46,604 nucleotides of DNA from Burkholderiales bacterium. Its GTDB lineage: Bacteria > Pseudomonadota > Gammaproteobacteria > Burkholderiales > Burkholderiaceae_E. Made by a program: the position numbers and the translations under genes. Positions 32,669 through 41,438 of this stretch are shown here, piece after piece. The notes beneath the pieces are model-generated. The model was given only the letters and a program-made list of their open reading frames with translations. It did not search any database and was not told where the DNA came from. Location: the NCBI GenBank assembly GCA_027487815.1, contig JAIYCW010000062.1, forward strand, positions 71,204-117,807. The letters run 5' to 3'. The first letter of the stretch is position 1; each line of letters begins with the position of its first letter.

Positions 32669-33915
32669 GGGTTGATCAGGTCCTCGGACACGGGGCTCAA
32701 GCTGCCCGTGAGGTTGCGGATCGGGATGGTCAGCTCGAAGGTGCGATAACGATTGGTGTTCGGATAGTCCGCGCTGCCAATCGTGCGGCTCACCTCGACG
32801 GCTGAACCGAGTGTGGAAAACAACGTGAGGGCCGAAGAAAGCCGCTCCACCGAATTGCGCTCATTGACGCCATCCACTGTAATCAGACCGATGCGCAAGG
32901 ACTTGACGCGGCGCTGGCGCTCGGCCCCGGTCCAGCTCTGGCTGCCCGCACCGACGGTGCTGCGCATATTGGCCGCACTCCAGTCGCCTGTGGCCGATAC
33001 CCAGTTCTCAATAATCCCATCGCCGAAGTAGTCAACATCGATACCGATGGTGCGCGGATTGCGGATGGTGGTGTCTACGCCATAAACCACCTGAAAATCC
33101 ATCACGTTTTCTGCAAGCACGGTCAGGTTGCCGCGATTCAGGATGTCGTACATCACCAGATCCGAGCGCCCGGATGCACGACGCACGCCGATGGCCAGAA
33201 AGCGTGGTGCGGTGCCCAGGGTGCTTACCGAGTAGCGATCCGAAGAAGGAGGCATCTGGGCCTGAGGCGTGGAGAAGCGCCCGCCGGTTGTCTTGAATGG
33301 ATTGCCTGTGACGTAGCCGGTTGCTGCATCCAGTTCACCAGGGTTGGGCACGGCTTGAGTCAGGATGCAATCCGCCGATTGTGGATTGCCCAAGCCATCG
33401 GGCTGGAAGCGGGTCAGGAGCAACAGATCGTTGGCCCGCAACCCCACTGTGTTGTTCACGCCAAGCTGATTGCCCGCGTTGGAAGCGCGCCCCGAAGTGT
33501 CGGCGATATTGCCTGAGGCCGAGCCGCCGCTCATCAGCATCAGGATATCCGAGCCGGTGCCGCCATCGAACACAGTGGCTGGAGCCAGGCGCAGTTGACC
33601 ACTGATTGCCGCAAACGGCGCAGGCATGCTGGAGCCGCTCGGATAGATTTGCGCGCCACCATCATAGGCCCGCAACAGGCAATTGAATGAGCCCGGCGTC
33701 TGAACCAGGCCGGCACCTGCATTGCGCACCAGATGGGTGAGCTGATCGAAGGCAATCATCGCACTTTGCTGGCTATCGTTGCCGCTGGTAGTCACACGCT
33801 TGTAGCGCTCGCCTGAGGTCATGGTTTGAAACATGACCAGGGTGCCGACCATCGCAATGGTGACAGCCACCATCATTTCAATCAGCGACATGCCGCTTTG
33901 CCGATGACGCATCAT
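32665..33915 (-). CDS. pilW: Minor pilin PilW-like
   Basis: 416 residues, the large PilW-type minor pilin. Short leader MMRHRQSG then MSLIEMMVAVTIAMVGTLVMF with Glu5 present. The globular domain is large, as usual for PilW. The first of two tandem ATGs (33915) overlaps the pilV stop as ATGA. Flanked by pilV and pilX in the conserved order. Confidence 0.9.
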   Translation of the reverse strand: MMRHRQSGMSLIEMMVAVTIAMVGTLVMFQTMTSGERYKRVTTSGNDSQQSAMIAFDQLTHLVRNAGAGLVQTPGSFNCLLRAYDGGAQIYPSGSSMPAPFAAISGQLRLAPATVFDGGTGSDILMLMSGGSASGNIADTSGRASNAGNQLGVNNTVGLRANDLLLLTRFQPDGLGNPQSADCILTQAVPNPGELDAATGYVTGNPFKTTGGRFSTPQAQMPPSSDRYSVSTLGTAPRFLAIGVRRASGRSDLVMYDILNRGNLTVLAENVMDFQVVYGVDTTIRNPRTIGIDVDYFGDGIIENWVSATGDWSAANMRSTVGAGSQSWTGAERQRRVKSLRIGLITVDGVNERNSVERLSSALTLFSTLGSAVEVSRTIGSADYPNTNRYRTFELTIPIRNLTGSLSPVSEDLINP

Positions 33916-34412
33916 ATGAAGGGCCTTTGTGTAACAAAACGACGCTCTGCTGTGGCCTCTGGCCCGCTGCCAGTGCGCAAACGCCAGGTGATCGTCAGGC
34001 GAATCGCTACCGATCCGTTTTCATCCACCACGTCATACACCGCGGTGGCATTGGGTAATCCTGCGGTTGTGCTCTCAAGCACCGCGGCCTTCCAGGTATT
34101 GAATACCGCTGGCGCAGCAGCACTTACCGAGGTGCGGTAAGTTGCAAGATCGGCCCCACGAGCGGCAACCGACATGGAGCCTTCCATACGCGAGTAAAAC
34201 TCCTGCGCAATAAACGCCGCTTGCGAGCGCATTTGACCTTCGATGGATTGCGTGACCGAGCGGCCTTGCAAGCCGATCAGTCCCAGCACGCCCACCATAA
34301 AGATAAGCATGCCAACCAGAACCTCGATCAGCATCACGCCAGCTTGATGGCGCAAGCCTTGCACATGCCTGGGACTCGCTGGTAATGAACGACGGACTTT
34401 CAATGCTTTCAT
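33912..34412 (-). CDS. pilV: Type IV pilus modification/minor pilin PilV
   Basis: 166-residue prepilin. The leader is long and basic (25 residues ending HQAG), followed by VMLIEVLVGMLIFMVGVLGLIGLQ with Glu5. QSIEGQMRSQAAFIAQEFYSRM is characteristic of PilV proteins. It lies nine bases after fimT and overlaps pilW. A part of the PilVWX-FimT priming set. Confidence 0.9.
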   Translation of the reverse strand: MKALKVRRSLPASPRHVQGLRHQAGVMLIEVLVGMLIFMVGVLGLIGLQGRSVTQSIEGQMRSQAAFIAQEFYSRMEGSMSVAARGADLATYRTSVSAAAPAVFNTWKAAVLESTTAGLPNATAVYDVVDENGSVAIRLTITWRLRTGSGPEATAERRFVTQRPFI

Positions 34413-34421
34413 CCTTGTAGT

Positions 34422-35051
34422 TCAGGGCCCTGGGCAGGCGCCTGCAGTGATCGCAGGCTGGCAGGCTCGGGGATCGCCCGTTGCCAATTGCGGATCGCAG
34501 GTCTTGACGCTTCCTGCCGGGCTGGCAAACACACACATTGGCCTCGTGGCACCTGCTGCAGTGATCCTCACCACCATGGGGGCACCGAGCGCTGTAAGGT
34601 CGGTGGCATCGCCACGCATCACCTGACCGTTGGGCATAAACACGACACTGAAACTTCCCGCCTGACTGGTCAGGGTCGCAGCCTGGGCATTGTTGGCCTC
34701 ACTGCCGCGCAGAAACTCCGGATTCCTGATTCCGCGAACCGCATCGGGGCGCACGCGCGCCATCCAGTTACGCGCCGAACTGGCTAGTGCGGCTGATGCA
34801 TTGCCAGGCGTTGGGTCGGCTGTGGTGAGGAGAAACTCGGTGGAGTTCGAGCGTTTCATTGCCTCGACCTGAGCCACCCGCATGCCAGACTGCACCGATT
34901 CAGCAGCGGTGCGCACTTTGGAATTGGCCACCATCTCGCCGAAGCGCGGCACGCCGAGCACCAGCAGGATGGAAAACACGGCCATCACAATCACCAGCTC
35001 CACAATCGTGAAGCCGCTCTTGCGTGGGAAGTGTTTTGGGGCGCAATGCAT
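34422..35051 (-). CDS. fimT: GspH/FimT family minor pilin
   Basis: 209-residue prepilin. The leader of 13 residues ends PRKSG, then FTIVELVIVMAVFSILLVLGVPRF with Glu5 and the GspH/FimT-type globular domain. SGMRVAQVEAMKRSNS is the helix typical of the family. The last 40 residues are unusual in carrying four Cys (CVFAS, KTCDP, RACQP, GACPG). Found between pilE and pilV, where FimT/FimU is expected. Confidence 0.9.
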   Translation of the reverse strand: MHCAPKHFPRKSGFTIVELVIVMAVFSILLVLGVPRFGEMVANSKVRTAAESVQSGMRVAQVEAMKRSNSTEFLLTTADPTPGNASAALASSARNWMARVRPDAVRGIRNPEFLRGSEANNAQAATLTSQAGSFSVVFMPNGQVMRGDATDLTALGAPMVVRITAAGATRPMCVFASPAGSVKTCDPQLATGDPRACQPAITAGACPGP

Positions 35052-35077
35052 TTTGGTTTCCTGCTTTGGTGTCTTGA

Positions 35078-35563
35078 TTAACCGCCGCGGCGGGTAATCC
35101 AGCGGTTGGCTGGCAGGGTCGAGCCAGTCCAGTTGGTGGGAAGCGCCGTGGTGCGCTGCACATTGTCTTGATCAATGGTGTAGGTGAATCCGGCGGCGTT
35201 GGTGCTTGTGTTGCCAGTGGCGGTCACGGTGTAGGTCGTGGCGGAACCGAGGGTGCAGGTGAGGGTGTAAAAGCGCAGGCCCGTGGCGACAGCCGAGCCA
35301 CACCCCGCATTGCCATAGGAGCGGTTATCCAGAAAGAATTGCTCCATCTTGTTGCGATGATCGGCCAGGGCAGTGGTGGCCTCAGCGATTGTGGCGCGCT
35401 GGTTGTATTCGCGATAACTCGGGATGGCGACTGCCGCAAGAATCCCGATGATCGCAATCACGATCATGATTTCGATCAGGGTGAAGCCGGCGTTGTGCTG
35501 CGCCCGAGTGCTCGGCAAGGCGACTTTGGCGAATCGGGAAATTGAAAGTTTGGTTCTGGGCAT
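35078..35563 (-). CDS. pilE: Type IV pilin, PilE family
   Basis: 161-residue prepilin. After a long basic leader of 26 residues ending HNAG comes [24 protein letters not shown] with Glu5, then [20 protein letters not shown] typical of PilE. Two Cys (GCGS and TCTL) may form a disulfide. ATG 35563 is used because AAGAG precedes it by seven bases; the upstream open frame to 35731 has no pilin-like content. In Pseudomonas-type clusters pilE lies at the far end after pilY1; here it is first. It could be a minor pilin or the major subunit; no other pilin gene of the PilA type is in view. Confidence 0.9.
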   Translation of the reverse strand: MPRTKLSISRFAKVALPSTRAQHNAGFTLIEIMIVIAIIGILAAVAIPSYREYNQRATIAEATTALADHRNKMEQFFLDNRSYGNAGCGSAVATGLRFYTLTCTLGSATTYTVTATGNTSTNAAGFTYTIDQDNVQRTTALPTNWTGSTLPANRWITRRGG

Positions 35564-35675
35564 GGTCTGACTCTTAAGGAAAACCCTTGGGTTATTGACA
35601 TATTGCGGCGCGCCAGCCGGGCTTTGTATGGGGCACAGATGGGCGTGTATGGCCTTCGGATGAGTGGGCCGGATG

Positions 35676-35692
35676 GCAAGCCCTCGCGCCAG
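35676..35692 (-). promoter_or_regulatory. Sigma54-like -24/-12 motif upstream of pilE, spacing off by one
   Basis: On the minus strand CTGGCGCGAGGGCTTGC has both sigma54 boxes (TGGC and TTGC), but the distance between the GG and GC pairs is one base longer than the strict consensus. It lies about 113 bases upstream of the pilE ATG. Reported only as a weak candidate. Confidence 0.2.
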
Positions 35693-35727
35693 GAATGTGA
35701 AATTGGTCACGCTGCGGTGCGGTGGTC

Positions 35728-36603
35728 TCACAACATTTGGGGATGTGGCATACGCATTACCCAGGCGCGGCCATCCAGCTCAAACCGCTGTTGCAGCACC
35801 TGATAGCCCAAGGCCTGCGCCAACCACAACACTGGCACCCACTGCCCGCCGCGCTGCATGGCCAGGGGTAAGCTCGTATAACTGCCGCCCGCAAGCGCAA
35901 GCTCCTGAGGCTCCAGCACCTTGAGTTCGAGCTGCCCCTGCGCGGTCTGCAAACGCAGCACTGCGCCCACTCGAGCCAGCTCAGGATCGGCCTGAAGCGC
36001 ATGACGCACGACGCCGAACAGATACCAGGGCAGCTCGCCCTCAAGCGCCACTTCCCAGCGCCCGGATTGCACATTGGCGGCACGCTCAAGTTCGATCGTG
36101 TCTGCACCTGGCGAGATCCGCAGCTTCCAGTGGTCGCGAGGCTCGGTTTGCGCCGGATCGGCCTGGCGCACCAGCAAGGCACTCATTGGCGAGGCCCCCG
36201 GAAGGTTGGGGTCTAACAATTCAATGGTGAACAGTTGCTGCGAAGGACCACTCGGACCTGTTGGCGAGGGGCTCACCGCAGCGGAGTCAATGGGAAGATC
36301 AACATCGGCCACTGAGCTTGCAAATGCTTGCGGCTGGACCTTGGCCGGGCTTGCCCTACGCTGGGCCGGTCTATCCCGGGGGGGCAGGGATTCGCGCCCA
36401 TGCTCACGGGTTGTCGGGTGCGTTGTTGGGTGAGTTGTTACGGGCGATACGCTAAACACGCCCAACAATGCCGGGCTGGAATCTGCTTTGGCTTTGGCCT
36501 GGGGAAGCGTCGGGCCCGCAGCACTCCACAGAGCCGCAAACGCAAAAAAATGCGCTGCAGATGCAACGGTGATCGCTACGATTCGGCGCGCATGGTTTGC
36601 CAT
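35728..36603 (-). CDS. Unrecognised membrane-anchored protein in the pilus locus
   Basis: 291 residues; I do not recognise a family. The N-terminus has a single hydrophobic segment (about 8-32, [20 protein letters not shown]) after a basic start, so an inner-membrane anchor or uncleaved signal is likely. Residues about 50-140 are Pro/Ser/Thr-rich and low complexity, with three PTT-based repeats ([11 protein letters not shown]), like a spacer crossing the periplasm. The C-terminal half is more ordered: [10 protein letters not shown] near 122, [37 protein letters not shown] and [11 protein letters not shown] at the end. It lies between the Ig lipoprotein (110 bp) and pilE (164 bp), all on the same strand. 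A role in pilus assembly is an inference from position. Confidence 0.7.
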   Translation of the reverse strand: MANHARRIVAITVASAAHFFAFAALWSAAGPTLPQAKAKADSSPALLGVFSVSPVTTHPTTHPTTREHGRESLPPRDRPAQRRASPAKVQPQAFASSVADVDLPIDSAAVSPSPTGPSGPSQQLFTIELLDPNLPGASPMSALLVRQADPAQTEPRDHWKLRISPGADTIELERAANVQSGRWEVALEGELPWYLFGVVRHALQADPELARVGAVLRLQTAQGQLELKVLEPQELALAGGSYTSLPLAMQRGGQWVPVLWLAQALGYQVLQQRFELDGRAWVMRMPHPQML

Positions 36604-36713
36604 GGGCCAAGAATACGATCGAGCTGCACGACCCCCCCATGGCCTTCAGGCCGGTGGCAGTGTGCCTCCGACCATTGGCCAGCCCGCTGTGGCTTTACGG
36701 GCTGGAGGCTGGA

Positions 36714-38612
36714 TCAGTTCGGATTGGTGCAGGAATTCGCGACACCAAAAGGCGAGGGGTCGCCAGGCGGACTGGACGACAGATCGTTGACGTCACTCGC
36801 AAGAATCGGCAACCAAAAGTCGGTGACATCAAAAAACTCGGTGCCAGCCAGACTCGTCACCGTTGCACGTAACCGGGCTTCAGCCCAGCGCGCATACTGC
36901 TGCTGGTACTCAATATTGATATCGGCAAAGCCGGAGGCGTTTGTGGTTGAAAGCACGGTGACTGCGGCAACCTGACCGGGGTCGAGACGGCCATTACCGT
37001 TAGTATCCTCGGTAGGGTCAAGACGGTTATTGGTGTTCACATCTTCCGAGGCGCAGGTGGCGGTGATCTGCTGATTCCAACCCCCACTCGTGACTCCCAG
37101 TGCGGGTGGTACCCAGTCGCCCTTGCGATAGTTGATGAAGGTCAGGGTCACCGAAACGGTGACGTTGGCCACACCCCGCCCGGAGGCGTCTGTAACCAAG
37201 GCGGTCCAGGGCATGCGGTACTTGGTGCTGTCCGGCTCAACGATTGAATTGCCAGTACCGATCCGCACATAAAGCGCCTGCTCCGACACGGTGAGAAAGG
37301 TCGAGCGGTTTATGGAAGTACCCACGACCGTGGCGCGAATCTGGACGGCATTGTTACCGGTCGAGCGCGGGCCTGGTCTGAACGTTACTGCGGCCACACC
37401 TGAACTGTCGGTAGTCGCCAGGGTTTCAATGGTGCCCAGACTGGGATCGGCCACCTGCTCAAAACTGACCTGCGCGCCCTTGACCGGGTTATCGTTTAAA
37501 TCGAGCACGGTAGCAATAACCCGGCTGGAATTATTGGACTGCGAGCTCAAATTCACGCCGACTACCGCCGGACTTGCTTGCACCGCAATCTTGCCCGGGT
37601 TACGCGATACAAACTCAATCTGCCGCGTGGCCGTAATCCCGCCGGGCCCCACCACGCTAAGCGTGGTCAGACCCGCCTCGGCTGAGCGAATCTGAACCGT
37701 GGCCACTCCTCCAGCGCCAGTGGTAGCCACCAGAGTCGATTGGTTTCCAGCCGTCACCAGATCCAGATCGCCACGTGGGCTGCTGAAGGTCATGGCTTGC
37801 CCGACTGAGGAGCCGGTGCTGTTCGCAAACTGGATGCTTACCGAATGGGTCACATTCACATCGAGTTCCTGCAACTCGGTCGGCGATGTAAAGGCCAGGC
37901 CCGAGGTCGCAACATTGATCACGAAGGTACTGCTGGCGCCACCCGCGGTTCCGGTAATCGTATCTGCTCCGGGGCGGGGCGTTGGAATCGTGAAATTGAC
38001 CTGGCCTGCGGAATTGGTGGTCAGCGTGCCGCTGGGGCTAAACGTGTTGCCCGCGGTACTCGACAGGGTGAGGGTTTTGCCAACCACCGGGTTGCCGCCC
38101 GAATCTCTTAGCGATGCGGTGAAGCTCGCTACCGCGCCTTGCGCGACCGTGCTCGGGCCATTAATGCTGAGCTGGCTGCCCACCACTTGCAAGGTGAGCT
38201 GGCGCACCAGGGTACCGGAGGTGACCGTAAGCGTCACGTCGCGGTTCACCTTATCCGTGATCGCAATGGTTTTGGAGAAATTTCCGTTTGCATCTGTGCG
38301 GGTCATGGCTCCTGAAATGGTCACACCCGAATCCGAGGAGGTCAGTGTCACGGGCTGATTGGCCAAGGCGTTTTGACCGGCATCCTTAACCGCTACATTG
38401 ATGGTCACAGTGGTCAGACCATCGGAGCCTACTGTAGGCGTAGGCGTACTCACCGACATCTCGGTGGCATTACTCGTGCCGCCTGCGCCACTTCCGGAAC
38501 TACCCTGCCCGCCAGCTCCACCGCCGCCGCCGCAAGCCGCAAGTGTGGCTAGCCCCAAGGCGATCCAGCTTGCAGCAGCCAGTCGTTTAATTTTGATCAT
38601 GCTCAAACTCAT
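36714..38612 (-). CDS. Ig-like repeat lipoprotein with Ca-binding-like acidic loops
   Basis: 632 residues. The signal peptide ends LATLAAC (lipobox), followed by a Gly/Ser-rich linker, then a series of bacterial Ig-like (Big_1/invasin type) repeats recognisable by phrases such as GQNALANQPVTLTSSDSG, GGNPVVGKTLTLSSTAG, NDNPVKGAQVSFEQVA and GRGVANVTVSVTL. Near the C-terminus (524-546) two acidic loops, DVNTNNRLD and DTNGNGRLD, look like dockerin or thrombospondin-type-3 Ca sites. It ends in a short Pro/Ser-rich tail. It starts 11 bases after pilQ, so it is almost certainly co-transcribed with pilMNOPQ. ATG 38600 (MIKIKRL) is an alternative start. Likely an outer-membrane or surface-exposed stalk; exact function unknown. 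Confidence 0.85.
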   Translation of the reverse strand: MSLSMIKIKRLAAASWIALGLATLAACGGGGGAGGQGSSGSGAGGTSNATEMSVSTPTPTVGSDGLTTVTINVAVKDAGQNALANQPVTLTSSDSGVTISGAMTRTDANGNFSKTIAITDKVNRDVTLTVTSGTLVRQLTLQVVGSQLSINGPSTVAQGAVASFTASLRDSGGNPVVGKTLTLSSTAGNTFSPSGTLTTNSAGQVNFTIPTPRPGADTITGTAGGASSTFVINVATSGLAFTSPTELQELDVNVTHSVSIQFANSTGSSVGQAMTFSSPRGDLDLVTAGNQSTLVATTGAGGVATVQIRSAEAGLTTLSVVGPGGITATRQIEFVSRNPGKIAVQASPAVVGVNLSSQSNNSSRVIATVLDLNDNPVKGAQVSFEQVADPSLGTIETLATTDSSGVAAVTFRPGPRSTGNNAVQIRATVVGTSINRSTFLTVSEQALYVRIGTGNSIVEPDSTKYRMPWTALVTDASGRGVANVTVSVTLTFINYRKGDWVPPALGVTSGGWNQQITATCASEDVNTNNRLDPTEDTNGNGRLDPGQVAAVTVLSTTNASGFADINIEYQQQYARWAEARLRATVTSLAGTEFFDVTDFWLPILASDVNDLSSSPPGDPSPFGVANSCTNPN

Positions 38613-38623
38613 CTCTTGATTTC

Positions 38624-40876
38624 CTAGCGAGCCAACGCGGTATCAGTAACAACACGCGGGGTCAGGAACACCAGCAACTCGGTGCGATCGTTGGTGCGTT
38701 GGGTATTGCGAAATGCGTTTCCAAGCCAGGGCACATCGCCCAACAAGGGCACTTTGTTAACCCGGTTACGTTCAAACTGCTCATAGATGCCGCCAATCAC
38801 CACAGTGCCGCCGTTTTCAACCAGCACCTGGGTTTTAACCTGGCGGGTATCGATGGCAAAGCCTGCCGAGGTCAGCTGACCCACCGCGTCACGATTCACC
38901 GATACATCAAGAATCACCGCACCTTCCGGGGTGATCTGTGGTGTGACTTCGAGGCGCAAACTAGCCTTGCGGAACGAGATCGAAGTGGCACCGCTGGAAG
39001 TGGCTTGCTGGAATGGCAGCTCGGTGCCTTGTTCGATGGTGGCTTTGGCTTGATCGGCTGTCAGCACGCGCGGGCTGGAGATCACCTTACCGCGCTGATC
39101 GGCTTCAAGTGCCGAGAGCTCAAGATTCAGGAAGCGGGTCAGGCTGGAGCCAAACAAACTGATTGCAAACGAGGCCGGGTTCGCACCCGAAATTGCGGCT
39201 GCGGGCAGGTTTACAAAGTTGGTGTTTTCAAGTGCTGTCAGTCGCCCGAGGCCTTGGGCATTGGTACCTTCAATGGACGAGCCAGTCTGCGAAGACACAT
39301 CAGCGACACCACGCAAATTACCGGACAAGCTTCCATACCCCCCCGGCACGCGCGAGCCCGCCCCATACACCGGGACGTTCACTGTGGAAGTGGCGTTGGT
39401 CACGGGATCAATCACTGACACCGTGCGATACACCGAAGAGCTCACATCGTTAAACCCCAGGCGTACGCCGAGGTTGCGCGAGAAGCGATCGTCAGCCTCT
39501 ACAATCCGGGCTTCGATCAACACCTGGCGCACCGCCACGTCAATCTGGCCAATCAAGCGCCGCACTTCTTCAAGCTTGCCCGGCACATCCTGCACAAACA
39601 GTTTGTTGGTGCGGGCATCAAACACGGCACTTCCGCGCTTGGAAAGCACGCCTTGCTTGGTATCACCCAGCAGCTTGGCGACGTTTTCTGCCTTCTGATA
39701 ATTCATCTGGAAGATTTCAGTGCGTACCGGCTCGATCTCGGTGATCTGCTGGCGGGCTTCAAGCTCAAGCTTTTCCTTGGTGGCCAACTCCTCGCGCGGA
39801 GCAATCAGCATCACGTTGCCGTTCTTGCGCATGTCCAAACCTTTGGACTGCAAGATGATGTCGAGCGCCTGATCCCAGGGCACATCCTTCAAGCGCAAGG
39901 TGAGACTGCCTGCCACCGAGTCGCTAGTCACGATATTGAGGTTGGTGAAATCAGCAATCACCTGCAGCAAGGCCCGTACATCCACATTCTGGAAGTTCAG
40001 GCTCAGCCGCTCGCCCTTGTAGCCCTGACGCGAGCCCTGGATGAGCTTGGTGGGGTCTTCCTTGATCGGCTTGACCTCAACCACGAAGGTGGTGTCGCTC
40101 TGATACGCGTTGTGCTCCCACAGGCCTTGGGGCTCAATCACCATACGGGTGTTGTCGCCTTGCTGGAAGGTACGCACCGATTTCACTGGCGTGCCGAAAT
40201 CAGCCACATCCAGTCGGCGGCGCAAGTTATCGGGCAACTTGGCGCGCATGAAGTCGACCACAATCGTCTGACCCTGCTGGCGCACATCCACACCCACCTG
40301 GGGATCGGAGAGCTCAACCACAATCCGGCCTTCGTTATCCTTACCACGGCGGAAATCCAGATCGCGCAATGCAGCCCCGGCCACCACTGCCGGTGCATCG
40401 GTACGCGAGGGCAATGTAATCGGAGCTGCTGCGGTTGCAGGCGCAGCCGGAACCACTGGATCAAGTTTCACCAGCAAAGCGTTGCCATCGATCTCGGTTG
40501 CGTAGGTTTGCGGCCGCTTCAGATTCAGCACCACCCGCGAACGCCCGCCCGCTTGAACAATGGCCACGCTGCGTACATCGCCTTGCGCAAATTCTGGCAA
40601 AGCGCCAGTGAGGCGATTTTCGGTATCGACAAAATCCAGCGCGACACGCGGAGGATTGTTGACGGTAAAGCCCGCTGGAGGGGCCTTGAGCGGTGTTTTG
40701 AACTGGATACGCAGCACGGTGGTGGCACCGAGCTGGCTGCTGGTCACCGCTTCGATACTGTTGGACTGGGCTTGCGTCTGAAGTGGCGTGAGCGCGATCG
40801 TTGCACCCACCACACCGCTTAGGAAAACTACTGTGGAAGCGGTGCGCCCCACAGCCTTGCACATACGCTGCCACAT
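38624..40876 (-). CDS. pilQ: Type IV pilus secretin PilQ
   Basis: 750-residue outer-membrane secretin through which the pilus exits. Order: signal peptide ending TQAQS; AMIN domains for peptidoglycan binding (about 30-250, with PRVALDFVDTENR and GRIVVELSDPQVGVDV); secretin/TonB short N-terminal domain (LSLNFQNVDVRALLQVIADF); N-terminal secretin domain with FDARTNKLFVQDVP; and the C-terminal secretin core VPLLGDVPWLGNAFR and ELLVFLTPRVV. ATG 40876 lies one base after the pilP stop; the frame is open 24 codons further up but would enter pilP. Full length. Confidence 0.96.
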   Translation of the reverse strand: MWQRMCKAVGRTASTVVFLSGVVGATIALTPLQTQAQSNSIEAVTSSQLGATTVLRIQFKTPLKAPPAGFTVNNPPRVALDFVDTENRLTGALPEFAQGDVRSVAIVQAGGRSRVVLNLKRPQTYATEIDGNALLVKLDPVVPAAPATAAAPITLPSRTDAPAVVAGAALRDLDFRRGKDNEGRIVVELSDPQVGVDVRQQGQTIVVDFMRAKLPDNLRRRLDVADFGTPVKSVRTFQQGDNTRMVIEPQGLWEHNAYQSDTTFVVEVKPIKEDPTKLIQGSRQGYKGERLSLNFQNVDVRALLQVIADFTNLNIVTSDSVAGSLTLRLKDVPWDQALDIILQSKGLDMRKNGNVMLIAPREELATKEKLELEARQQITEIEPVRTEIFQMNYQKAENVAKLLGDTKQGVLSKRGSAVFDARTNKLFVQDVPGKLEEVRRLIGQIDVAVRQVLIEARIVEADDRFSRNLGVRLGFNDVSSSVYRTVSVIDPVTNATSTVNVPVYGAGSRVPGGYGSLSGNLRGVADVSSQTGSSIEGTNAQGLGRLTALENTNFVNLPAAAISGANPASFAISLFGSSLTRFLNLELSALEADQRGKVISSPRVLTADQAKATIEQGTELPFQQATSSGATSISFRKASLRLEVTPQITPEGAVILDVSVNRDAVGQLTSAGFAIDTRQVKTQVLVENGGTVVIGGIYEQFERNRVNKVPLLGDVPWLGNAFRNTQRTNDRTELLVFLTPRVVTDTALAR

Positions 40877-40877
40877 A

Positions 40878-41438
40878 CTATTTTTTCTCACTCTTGGCCT
40901 CCTGCAATCGCAGGGAAGTATCTTTTTCGGTCCATTCACCCGCCGCATCCTGCACCAGCTCTTTGAGGATGATTTCTTCTTCGGTCACGCGGATAACCTT
41001 GCCGTGATTTTGTCCAACATAATTACCTACGCGCGCTTGATAAACAAGGCTATTGACCTGCAACAGGGCATACACCTGTTTGCCGCTGGCCAGATGCCCG
41101 ACCATGCGGATGGCATCGGTGGGGAAGTTTTCAAGCGCTTCACGGCGCCGATTGAGATCGGGCGACAGGCCGCCCTTGGCTTTATTCTGGGCCGCGCGAT
41201 CAAGCGCGACCATGAGCTTGGCTGGCGCAAAAGGCTCCAGCGAGCCCGCGTTCTCATAACGGAAGGGCTCAAAGGATTTAGGCGCGGGAATCACATCGCG
41301 TACCGGCTGAGTATTGCGCCGGGTATCGTCCATCCAGGCCTGAAGCTCGCCCGTGTCGGCGCTGCAGGCGCTTAAGCCCAGCACCACGGCGAGCAGCAAG
41401 CTCGATCGATAGATGGCCTGGCTCACTAGCCCACTCAT
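40878..41438 (-). CDS. pilP: Type IV pilus lipoprotein PilP
   Basis: 186-residue inner-membrane lipoprotein that links the PilNO complex to PilQ. Lipobox LGLSAC near 20-25. The conserved DDTRRNTQPV, PFRYE, and the C-terminal beta domain GHLASGKQVYALLQ, YVGQNHGKVIRVTEEEI and LQEAKSEKK are present. The ATG overlaps the pilO stop as ATGA. Confidence 0.95.
   Translation of the reverse strand: MSGLVSQAIYRSSLLLAVVLGLSACSADTGELQAWMDDTRRNTQPVRDVIPAPKSFEPFRYENAGSLEPFAPAKLMVALDRAAQNKAKGGLSPDLNRRREALENFPTDAIRMVGHLASGKQVYALLQVNSLVYQARVGNYVGQNHGKVIRVTEEEIILKELVQDAAGEWTEKDTSLRLQEAKSEKK

Noticed and set aside
35676-35692. Sigma54 promoter for pilE
   Set aside because: The two boxes are good, but the spacing is one base too long for a factor that tolerates little variation. 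Kept only as a weak feature.
36406-36430. A short Thr/Pro codon repeat in the unrecognised gene ([11 protein letters not shown]) as a microsatellite
   Set aside because: Only two to three imperfect units; it fits a low-complexity spacer and shows no sign of phase variation.
39653-40822. A 389-codon open frame on the plus strand opposite pilQ
   Set aside because: It runs antisense to the well-supported secretin gene and its translation resembles no family I know. It is a shadow of the coding bias of pilQ.
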